From an uncultured Porphyromonas sp. (lineage in GTDB: Bacteria; Bacteroidota; Bacteroidia; Bacteroidales; Porphyromonadaceae): a stretch of DNA of 12,714 bases. The notes below the pieces were generated by a model. That model saw nothing but the letters and a program-made list of their open reading frames with translations. It was not told the origin of the DNA and ran no database searches. The stretch lies in the NCBI GenBank assembly GCA_927910985.1, contig CAKMOP010000229.1, positions 1 to 12,714 on the forward strand. The letters run 5' to 3'. Every line of letters begins with the position of its first letter. Position 1 is the first letter of the stretch. Below are positions 1 to 5,238 of this stretch, in pieces. Both the position numbers and the translations under genes were made by a program.

Positions 1-259
1 CCTGCGTACCGCAGATGAAGCGAACGGAGCTCATCCCAAAGCCGTGGCTGTCCATAGCGGCCTTAGCGGCGGCGACCAGGCGAGGATGGTCGGAGAGACC
101 GAGGTAGTTATTCGCGCAGAAGTTGATCACTTCCTGCCCCGTGCTGATCTTGATATCAGCGGTCTGGGGGGTCGTGATAATTCGTTCGCGCTTGTAGAGA
201 CCAGCTTCTTCAATAGCTTGAAGTTCCTCAGCGAGGTACTTCTTCATATTCTTAAACAT
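1..259 (-). CDS. kbl: Glycine C-acetyltransferase (2-amino-3-ketobutyrate CoA ligase), N-terminal part
   Basis: This PLP enzyme of the alpha-oxoamine synthase family cleaves 2-amino-3-ketobutyrate with CoA to glycine and acetyl-CoA, the second step of threonine breakdown in the cytoplasm. The 86 visible residues start [13 protein letters not shown] and carry the hallmark stretches [12 protein letters not shown] (26-36 region), [15 protein letters not shown] (45-59) and [18 protein letters not shown] (69-86), which match my memory of E. coli Kbl almost block for block. The PLP lysine lies beyond the window, so the gene is 3'-truncated by the edge and not visibly broken. The start at 259 is chosen over an internal ATG at 247 because it gives the usual N-terminal length; no clear Shine-Dalgarno is seen. 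It lies 67 bases downstream of the dehydrogenase gene on the same strand, so the two are probably co-transcribed. Confidence 0.95.
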   Translation of the reverse strand, partial: MFKNMKKYLAEELQAIEEAGLYKRERIITTPQTADIKISTGQEVINFCANNYLGLSDHPRLVAAAKAAMDSHGFGMSSVRFICGTQ

Positions 260-326
260 AGTCGTTGTTTCTTCGTGTATAGCTTGATAGGTAGATTGCT
301 TAGCTTGCGAAAGAGGAAGCGAGGTG

Positions 327-1271
327 CTACCCCTTACGGCGGATTGTCTCGATCATATCGCGTGTCATCGCCGAGAGGTCATACTGAGGCTTCCAGTCCC
401 ACTCACTGCGGGCGCAGCTATCGTCGAGGGAGTTAGGCCACGAGTCAGCGATACCCTGACGGAGTTCGTCAAGCTGGTACGTCATCTCGAAGGTGGGGAT
501 GACCTCACGGATGGAGGCGGCGATACCTTCGGGGTCGAAGCTCATCGAGGTGACGTTGAAGGAATTGCGGTGAATAAGTCTCGCAGGGTCGGCTTCCATC
601 AGTTCGACGCAGGCACGTAGCGCATCGGGCATATACATCATATCCATATAGGTGCCTGGGCGCAGAGGACAAGCGAAGCGCCCATCGCGGACGGCAGCAT
701 AGTAGATGTCTACGGCGTAGTCGGTGGTGCCACCTCCTGGAGGGGCTACATTAGATATAAGGCCAGGGAAGCGGACGGAGCGTGTGTCGACACCGAAGCG
801 CTTGTGGTAGTAGTCGCTGAGGAGTTCGCCCGTGACCTTGGTCACCCCGTACATCGTCTTAGGACGCTGGATGGTGTCTTGGGGGGTCAAGTCGTGTGGG
901 GTCTCAGGGCCGAAGGAACCGATGGAGCTGGGGGTGAAGACTGCACAGCCCGTCTCGCGTGCTACCTCGAGGACGTTGAAGAGACCGCCTACACCGATGT
1001 GCCAAGCTAACTGGGGCTTGACTTCTGCGACGGCACTCAGTAGGGCTGCTAAGTTAAAGATGGTGTCGATTTTGTAGCGATGCACCAGTTCGCTGATCTG
1101 CTGTGGGTTGGTAATGTCGACCACTTCGCAGGGGCCGCTCTCGAGGAGCTCGGCCTTGGGGGGGGCTGCAGGGATGTACCCTGCCACGACTACGGGGTAG
1201 AGACGGCGGAGTGTCAGTGCGAGTTCCGTGCCGATCTGCCCCGTGGAGCCGATGATAAGGATGTTTTTCAT
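327..1271 (-). CDS. tdh: L-threonine 3-dehydrogenase, SDR (GalE-like) type
   Basis: This 314-residue extended short-chain dehydrogenase oxidises L-threonine to 2-amino-3-ketobutyrate, which the downstream kbl product cleaves. The Rossmann NAD motif GSTGQIG is at residues 8-14. The catalytic set is Ser115/Ser116 (PSSIG) with Y141-x3-K145 (YGVTK), and the substrate-side block [14 protein letters not shown] follows at 207-220. It is the epimerase-like NAD-dependent form known from Flavobacterium and trypanosomes, not the zinc MDR form of E. coli. The reading frame stays open upstream to 1409, but that stretch contains the likely promoter and reads as non-protein. The start at 1271 ([11 protein letters not shown]) places the glycine-rich loop where the family has it, with GAGG just upstream. 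A generic NAD-dependent epimerase is the alternative, made unlikely by the adjacent kbl. Confidence 0.93.
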   Translation of the reverse strand: MKNILIIGSTGQIGTELALTLRRLYPVVVAGYIPAAPPKAELLESGPCEVVDITNPQQISELVHRYKIDTIFNLAALLSAVAEVKPQLAWHIGVGGLFNVLEVARETGCAVFTPSSIGSFGPETPHDLTPQDTIQRPKTMYGVTKVTGELLSDYYHKRFGVDTRSVRFPGLISNVAPPGGGTTDYAVDIYYAAVRDGRFACPLRPGTYMDMMYMPDALRACVELMEADPARLIHRNSFNVTSMSFDPEGIAASIREVIPTFEMTYQLDELRQGIADSWPNSLDDSCARSEWDWKPQYDLSAMTRDMIETIRRKG

Positions 1272-1386
1272 ACCTCTTTGTGAAACGTATTTGTCTTGCG
1301 ATATGTCCGCCAGGCAGGGTAGGTTAGTGACGCTGCCGGTGAGAGGCGAACCTAATAAATGCGTACAAATGCCCTTTACTATGCTC

Positions 1387-1394
1387 CAAATGTA
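1387..1394 (-). promoter_or_regulatory. Candidate -7 element of the tdh-kbl promoter
   Basis: Read on the minus strand this is TACATTTG, a full match to the Bacteroidota sigma-ABfr -7 consensus TAnnTTTG. No TTTG is found at the ideal 19-21 base spacing upstream; the nearest TTTG is 12 bases away, so the -33 box is weak. Transcription would begin near 1380, giving a leader of about 110 bases before tdh. Confidence 0.5.
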
Positions 1395-1400
1395 GTTATT

Positions 1401-1418
1401 CTTCTTCAAAAGAAGAAG
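1401..1418. promoter_or_regulatory. Inverted repeat over the tdh promoter, possible operator
   Basis: CTTCTTC-AAAA-GAAGAAG is a perfect 7-base inverted repeat with a four-base spacer. It sits 7 bases upstream of the tdh -7 element, between the -7 and -33 positions, where a bound repressor would block RNA polymerase. The arms are low-complexity, so chance is possible. No regulator is encoded nearby. Confidence 0.35.
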
Positions 1419-1469
1419 GATGTAATTAATTTACCTGTGTAAGGCTCTGAATATGCCGTAGGTAGGGGC

Positions 1470-1503
1470 GTTGCGCAGATGTGTGGAAGACGCTATACCT
1501 TTG
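1470..1503 (+). promoter_or_regulatory. Promoter of the M16 peptidase gene
   Basis: TACCTTTG at 1496-1503 matches the Bacteroidota -7 consensus exactly. A GTTG at 1470-1473 lies 22 bases upstream and could serve as the -33 box. The predicted start near 1510 gives a leader of about 20 bases before the ATG at 1532, where AAAGAAG is the only ribosome-binding-like sequence. It faces away from the tdh promoter. Confidence 0.6.
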
Positions 1504-1531
1504 CTCTGGTTAATGAAATAACTTAAAGAAG

Positions 1532-2773
1532 ATGACTCATTGTGTGATGCATACGCTCCCCTGTGGGCTAAGGATCATCGCTTCGGTCGAGCCTGAGGCT
1601 GCTGTGAGCTATGTGGGAATCGGTGTGCGTGTGGGAGCTCGAGACGAGGGACTGCGCTGGCACGGCTTGGCGCATAGTATTGAGCATATGCTCTTCAAGG
1701 GGACGCGCCTGCGCTCAGCCACGCAGCTCATCGAGCGAATGGAGTCGGTGGGGGCGGAACTCAATGCCTATACGACCAAGGAGGAGACGATGCTCTACTC
1801 CATCGCTCCCTCGCGCTATGCGGTACGCTCGCTGCATACCCTTTTGGACATCGCCACGCATAGCATCTTCCCTCAGGAAGAGTGGGCGAAGGAGCAGGAA
1901 GTAATCCTTGATGAGATTCATTCGTACGAAGACAGCCCCTCGGAGCTGATCTTTGATGAATTCGAAGATCAGGTCTTTCGTCCCCATAGCCTTGGACACG
2001 CTATCTTGGGCACGGAGGCTTCGGTGGGGCGCATTACGGTCGAGGCGCAGCGTAGCTTCTATCGGCGTTATTACCGACCTGAGCGGATGGTGCTCTTCGC
2101 TCGTGGGGTATTAGATATGGAGTCTCTGATCGCCGCGGCAGAGCGCGTCTTCGTGGGGGGGGCAGAGCCGCTTTTACTGGAAGCAGGTGCCTTACCTGCT
2201 CTCCCCCTTGCGAAGATGAAGGAGGCACGCCGTGTCGTTAGGCGGCGTGATACGGCACAGAGCCACGTGCTCTTAGGGTGTGCTGCTTATTCGCTCTATG
2301 ACTCGAGACGACTTGCGCTGAGTCTCTTGGCGAATATCCTCGGTGGAAGTGGAATGAATGCCCGTCTGAATATGCGTCTACGCGAGGAGCGAGGGCTGGT
2401 CTACCACGTGGAGTGCAACTATACGCCCTACACGGATGCGGGGCTCTTCGCTATCTACTTCGGCTCTTCGCACCGTGCAGAGGCCGAAGCCATCGAGTTG
2501 GTTTATGCCGAGCTCGAGCGTTTGGTCGCCGAAGGGCTTACTCCACGCGCCTTGGAGCAGGCTTTGCGTCAGACGCAGGGGCAGCTTATCTTGGCAGCCG
2601 AACAGAAGGAACAGCACTTCCTCTCGATGGGGAAGAGTTTCCTGCATACGGGGCGGTTTGAGTCAGATGAGGAGCTACAGCAGCGGCTCTCGAAGCTTAC
2701 CCCTGCCTTGCTCCACGAGGTAGCGGTAGACCTCTTTGACCGCTCCGCTTTCCACGAGTTGATTTACCGCTAA
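1532..2773 (+). CDS. M16 family zinc metallopeptidase (insulinase/processing-peptidase type)
   Basis: The 413-residue protein has the inverted zinc motif HxxEH as HSIEH (His48, Glu51, His52). The distal glutamate ligand is Glu128 in EVILDEIHS, 76 residues beyond His52, the family spacing. The second, non-catalytic M16 domain carries the conserved NMRLREERGLVYHV block (about 280-293), with the Arg and Tyr that processing peptidases use on the substrate. All catalytic residues are present, so it should be an active endopeptidase. Its length matches the single-chain bacterial M16B proteins (about 410-420 residues). There is no signal peptide, so it is probably cytoplasmic, although relatives vary. 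It appears monocistronic, with its own promoter and a repeat array downstream. The physiological substrate cannot be read from the sequence. Confidence 0.93.
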   Translation: MTHCVMHTLPCGLRIIASVEPEAAVSYVGIGVRVGARDEGLRWHGLAHSIEHMLFKGTRLRSATQLIERMESVGAELNAYTTKEETMLYSIAPSRYAVRSLHTLLDIATHSIFPQEEWAKEQEVILDEIHSYEDSPSELIFDEFEDQVFRPHSLGHAILGTEASVGRITVEAQRSFYRRYYRPERMVLFARGVLDMESLIAAAERVFVGGAEPLLLEAGALPALPLAKMKEARRVVRRRDTAQSHVLLGCAAYSLYDSRRLALSLLANILGGSGMNARLNMRLREERGLVYHVECNYTPYTDAGLFAIYFGSSHRAEAEAIELVYAELERLVAEGLTPRALEQALRQTQGQLILAAEQKEQHFLSMGKSFLHTGRFESDEELQQRLSKLTPALLHEVAVDLFDRSAFHELIYR

Positions 2774-2799
2774 GCTACGCTGAGTTGCCCAGAGCTTAG
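2770..2799 (+). terminator. Weak hairpin over the M16 gene stop codon
   Basis: CTAAGCT (2770-2776, which includes the TAA stop) pairs with AGCTTAG (2793-2799). A further CTG/CAG pairing is possible inside the loop. No T-tract follows, so it may help end transcription or protect the 3' end but is not a convincing intrinsic terminator. Confidence 0.25.
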
Positions 2800-2815
2800 T
2801 AAGGGGATGTGAACG

Positions 2816-2914
2816 ACCTATATTGCTTCGTGAGGTGAGCAATATAGGTGGGCATCTTGACCTATATAGGTTGTCGCGCTGACCTATATAGGTCGCTCTG
2901 CCGAGCAATATAGC
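2816..2914. repeat. Intergenic palindrome array, TATATA-core type
   Basis: Four related units occur. ACCTATATTGC (2816-2826) is inverted perfectly as GCAATATAGGT (2839-2849). The 12-base palindrome ACCTATATAGGT is at 2860-2871 and again at 2882-2893, and a half unit GCAATATAG is at 2905-2913. The spacer between the two full palindromes is TGTCGCGCTG, and the next is CGCTCTGCCGAGC. The array begins about 40 bases after the M16 stop. It contains no open frame with family resemblance. A second array with nearly the same spacers but an AGTACT core lies at 8022-8122. The function is not known to me; a folded RNA 3' end or a DNA-binding site cluster are both possible. Confidence 0.75.
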
Positions 2915-3014
2915 TTTTTCTTCACTCCTGTAAAGGACGCTGCGCCGACTTTGTGGAGGCTCTGGCTGTAGCTTGGGATGAGGTCGCTTCCTGCGTGAGG
3001 CGAACGGGTCGTCT

Positions 3015-3031
3015 GGGGGGGAGGGTGGGGG
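3015..3031 (+). other. G-quadruplex-type tract next to the trpB promoter
   Basis: The 17 bases are a run of seven G, then A, three G, T and five G. This satisfies the canonical G3-N1-G3-N1-G3-N1-G3 quadruplex pattern with one-base loops, the most stable class. It directly abuts the candidate -33 box of the trpB promoter (3032-3035). Whether it folds in the cell is inference. Confidence 0.5.
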
Positions 3032-3063
3032 CTTGCTCTTTTCGGAAAATCCTTCTACCTTTG
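3032..3063 (+). promoter_or_regulatory. Promoter of the trp leader and trpB
   Basis: TACCTTTG at 3056-3063 is a full match to the Bacteroidota -7 consensus. CTTG at 3032-3035 sits exactly 20 bases upstream, matching the TTTG -33 box in three of four bases. Transcription would start near 3070, producing a leader of about 275 bases before trpB. That is long enough to contain the leader peptide and attenuator described next. Confidence 0.7.
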
Positions 3064-3119
3064 TCTCAAACAAAGAACAAACAGCACATCCTGTCCCGGC
3101 AGATGTGTTACCTAAGAAT

Positions 3120-3182
3120 ATGACGAATCGAATGTATAATAGAGGTTGGTGGCGCACTCAAGATAGCAATATCGTGAGTTAG
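3120..3182 (+). CDS. trpL: Tryptophan leader peptide with tandem Trp codons
   Basis: This 20-codon frame reads MTNRMYNRGWWRTQDSNIVS and stops at TAG (3180-3182). An in-frame ATG at 3132 would give a 16-residue version. Codons 10 and 11 (3147-3152) are adjacent TGG tryptophan codons, a rare pairing that in a 5' leader is the mark of a trp attenuator. It lies about 50 bases after the predicted transcription start and 160 bases before trpB. The peptide itself is presumably without function: its translation senses charged tRNA-Trp. A ribosome stalled on the tandem Trp codons covers the start of hairpin 1:2 (from 3156), while one reaching the stop codon covers strand 2. The frame is short, but Trp codons, position and RNA folds agree. 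Confidence 0.8.
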   Translation: MTNRMYNRGWWRTQDSNIVS

Positions 3183-3264
3183 ACGTCCTGTATCCCTATT
3201 GTAAATTCATCAGCTACATAATGGAGGCTTGTCGTGACTCACGGCAAGCCTCTTTGTCGTGAGT
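3156..3264 (+). ncRNA. trp attenuator: pause, antiterminator and terminator hairpins
   Basis: Three exclusive folds can be drawn. Hairpin 1:2 pairs ACTCA (3156-3160) with TGAGT (3175-3179) and GATA (3162-3165) with TATC (3170-3173), closed by a GCAA tetraloop. Hairpin 2:3 pairs 3172-3181 with 3235-3244 as ten continuous pairs, including CGTGAGT/ACTCACG. Hairpin 3:4 is the 13-pair stem at 3224-3252. Ribosome stalling at the Trp codons (3147-3152) would mask strand 1, free strand 2 to form 2:3 and spare trpB transcription. Reading to the stop codon at 3180 would mask strand 2 and let 3:4 terminate. A second TCGTGAGT copy at 3257-3264 could also compete for strand 3. Rfam describes a Bacteroidetes trp leader (Bacteroid-trp); this may be a member. 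Confidence 0.75.
3224..3257 (+). terminator. Attenuator terminator hairpin upstream of trpB
   Basis: GAGGCTTG (3224-3231) pairs perfectly with CAAGCCTC (3245-3252). The stem continues inward through T-G, C-G, G-C, T-A and G-C to a three-base ACT loop, 13 pairs in all. The sequence after it is TTTGT, a short T-rich tail. It lies 90 bases before the trpB start, so it can act only as a conditional stop for trpB. Confidence 0.7.
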
Positions 3265-3343
3265 ACGTATCGGTAGGAAAGACGTCACCTGCCAGAGCCC
3301 TCTATCGAGCTCTAACTATTCACACAAAAAGAAAATAACCCTT

Positions 3344-4540
3344 ATGACACCGTTTCAAGTAGATGCCAACGGCTTTTATGGTCGCTTCGGTGGGGCATTC
3401 GTTCCCCCTATCCTCGAGCCCATCATCCGAGAGCTGCAAGATGTATACCTCTCGATCATCGAGAGCAAGGAGTTCCAGGTGGAGTTCCATACCCTGCTGC
3501 GTGACTATGTCGGGAGACCCAGCCCCCTTTACCACGCACGCCGTCTCAGTGAGAAGTATGGGGCGAAGATCTATCTCAAGCGTGAAGACCTCAACCACAC
3601 TGGAGCGCATAAGATCAATAATGCCCTGGGGCAGATCCTGCTGGCCAAGAAGATGGGCAAGCGCCGCATCATCGCTGAGACAGGTGCAGGCCAGCACGGT
3701 GTGGCTACGGCTACAGCCTGCGCCCTGATGGGGATGGAGTGCCACATCTATATGGGGGCAGTCGATGTAGAGCGTCAGCACGTCAATGTAGAGCGTATGA
3801 GGATGTTAGGTGCTACGGTCGTCCCTGCGAAGAGCGGTAATCAGACGCTCAAGGATGCAGTGAATGAAGCCCTGCAGGCTTGGTGCGCACAGCCCGAAGA
3901 TACCTTCTATCTGATCGGTTCGGCGGTGGGGCCACATCCCTATCCCGATATGGTGGCGCGTCTGCAGAGCGTCATCAGTAAGGAAATCAAGGCGCAGCTG
4001 CAGGAGAAGGAGGGGCGTGACTATCCCGACCACTTGCTGGCGTGTATCGGCGGTGGCTCGAATGCTGCCGGTACGATGTACCACTACCTCGATGATGAGC
4101 GTGTGCATATTGTCTTGGGCGAAGGCGGTGGCTTAGGGAAGGACAGCGGAGCGACAGCTGCGACGATTAACATCGGTACCGAAGGCGTACTGCACGGAAG
4201 CCGTACCCTTGTCATCCAAACACCCGAGGGCGAGGTGCAAGAACCCTATTCGATCTCAGCTGGGCTGGATTATCCGGGTATTGGACCACTGATCTCTCAG
4301 CTTGCCGTCCAGAAGCGTGCTGATGTGCTCTCGATCAATGACGATGAAGCGCTGCGGGCAGCCTTTGAGCTGACGCGCTTAGAGGGGATTATCCCCGCCT
4401 TGGAGAGTAGCCACGCCTTAGCCCTCCTGCCTCATATGAAGTTCTATCCAGAGGATGTCGTCGTCCTCACGGTGAGCGGACGCGGGGATAAGGATATCAC
4501 GACCTACCTATCTCGCAAGGCGGAGATCTTAGGTGAGTAA
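3344..4540 (+). CDS. trpB: Tryptophan synthase beta chain
   Basis: This PLP enzyme condenses indole with L-serine to L-tryptophan. The 398 residues match the canonical TrpB length. Lys90 in HTGAHKINN forms the Schiff base and Glu112 in AETGAGQHG is the catalytic acid/base. GGGSN (236-240) binds the PLP phosphate, and Glu354 and Ser377 (VSGRGDKD) complete the cofactor site. The region with AVDVERQHVNVERMRMLGA (139-157) marks the standard allosteric type rather than the longer TrpB2. No trpA or other trp gene adjoins it: the neighbours are unrelated and hairpins close both sides. A lone TrpB can use free indole, from the cell's own tryptophanase or from neighbouring bacteria; this is inference. 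The upstream attenuator implies expression when tryptophan is short. The start at 3344 is preceded by an A-rich stretch without a Shine-Dalgarno, usual in this phylum. Confidence 0.96.
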   Translation: MTPFQVDANGFYGRFGGAFVPPILEPIIRELQDVYLSIIESKEFQVEFHTLLRDYVGRPSPLYHARRLSEKYGAKIYLKREDLNHTGAHKINNALGQILLAKKMGKRRIIAETGAGQHGVATATACALMGMECHIYMGAVDVERQHVNVERMRMLGATVVPAKSGNQTLKDAVNEALQAWCAQPEDTFYLIGSAVGPHPYPDMVARLQSVISKEIKAQLQEKEGRDYPDHLLACIGGGSNAAGTMYHYLDDERVHIVLGEGGGLGKDSGATAATINIGTEGVLHGSRTLVIQTPEGEVQEPYSISAGLDYPGIGPLISQLAVQKRADVLSINDDEALRAAFELTRLEGIIPALESSHALALLPHMKFYPEDVVVLTVSGRGDKDITTYLSRKAEILGE

Positions 4541-4573
4541 CGGGGTGATCGCCCCCTTTCGCAGACCTCAGCG

Positions 4574-4650
4574 AGCTACGTGGCTACTCAGCGTAGCTAT
4601 AAGCCTCGATGCCCCGAAGATGCCCTCGGCTATCTTCGGGGCATCGAGGC
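4574..4650 (+). terminator. Two hairpins downstream of trpB
   Basis: AGCTACG (4574-4580) pairs with CGTAGCT (4592-4598). Immediately after, 4603-4621 pairs perfectly with 4632-4650 as a 19-base-pair stem, and its loop may extend the pairing through GCC/GGC. No T-tract follows on either strand, so a classical intrinsic terminator is doubtful. The long perfect stem after trpB still suggests transcript end formation or 3' protection. Confidence 0.5.
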
Positions 4651-4710
4651 GTGGAGCTCTACCCGTCTGCGGTAGCCCTGAGAAGGAGGTTAGGTATTGT
4701 GGTTTTTCTT

Positions 4711-4718
4711 TACCTTCG
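4711..4718 (+). promoter_or_regulatory. Possible -7 element of the DUF2141-receptor operon
   Basis: TACCTTCG differs from the TAnnTTTG consensus by one base and lies 66 bases before the first gene of the operon. No TTTG box occurs 19-21 bases upstream. It is offered because some promoter is expected after the trpB hairpins and no better match is seen between 4651 and 4783. Confidence 0.3.
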
Positions 4719-4783
4719 GATATGTGATAAGCTCTCTATCATTTTAATTTTATGAGGGCTGACCTCTCCTTAAAGTATTCTCT

Positions 4784-5200
4784 ATGACACGAACTCATAT
4801 CGCATTGCTCTTTACAATCTTTTTCTCGGTCACGGCACTCTGCGCTCAGTCCCATCGCTTGACGCTCGATGTCGTGGGTATGAAGGAGAAGAAAGGCAAT
4901 CTCTTGATCTCCGTCTACAGCTCCGCCGAGGACTACCTCAAGAAGCCTGTCAAGACGCTGACCACTCCTGCCGATGCCTTGACGAAGCGTGTTGTCTTCG
5001 AGCTGGAGTCTGGTATCTATGCTGTCGTCATTTATCAGGATCTGAATAGCAATGGAAAGGTGGATCGCAACTTCTTCCGTTTGCCGACCGAGCCTTGTGG
5101 CTTCAGCCGTGATGCGCGACCTAAGATGGGGCCTCCCCGCTACAAGCCAGCTTCCTTCACTCTTAGCGAAGACACTGAGATGAGTATCAAGCTGAAGTAG
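4784..5200 (+). CDS. Secreted DUF2141 family protein (first copy)
   Basis: The 138-residue protein begins with a signal peptide (basic MTRTH, hydrophobic core to about residue 19, likely cleavage around A21-Q22). No proper lipobox is present: Cys20 is preceded by Leu. The mature part is a short beta-rich domain with the DUF2141 hallmark YQDLNSNGKVDRNFF (84-98) followed by PTEPCGFS (101-108). D86-x-N88-x-N90-G-x-x-D94 resembles an EF-hand or dockerin calcium loop. Metal binding is my inference, since I know of no assigned biochemical role for the family. It is probably periplasmic or exported. It heads an operon in which the receptor gene starts 38 bases downstream and a second DUF2141 gene follows. 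The two copies share the GxLLIxxYSSAExY motif and layout but differ widely elsewhere. Confidence 0.85.
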   Translation: MTRTHIALLFTIFFSVTALCAQSHRLTLDVVGMKEKKGNLLISVYSSAEDYLKKPVKTLTTPADALTKRVVFELESGIYAVVIYQDLNSNGKVDRNFFRLPTEPCGFSRDARPKMGPPRYKPASFTLSEDTEMSIKLK

Positions 5201-5238
5201 TCATCCAGCCAGCAAGCTTCTTGAAATACCATCAACAT

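Noticed and set aside
44..436. 130-residue plus-strand open frame at the left end
   Set aside because: It is antisense to kbl and tdh, both of which are firmly identified.
1272..1409. 46-residue N-terminal extension of the threonine dehydrogenase
   Set aside because: It lies before the [11 protein letters not shown] start typical of the family, has no family resemblance and overlaps the TACATTTG promoter element.
2675..3157. 160-residue minus-strand open frame over the M16 end and the following gap
   Set aside because: It runs through the palindrome array, the G-tract, the trpB promoter and part of the leader peptide, with no recognisable domain; it is a chance frame.
4533..4727. 64-residue open frame overlapping the trpB end
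   Set aside because: It translates the two hairpins downstream of trpB and has no family character.
5221..5238. TTG start for the TonB-dependent receptor
   Set aside because: The ATG at 5239 gives a normal signal peptide; the TTG adds six residues with no support from the family.
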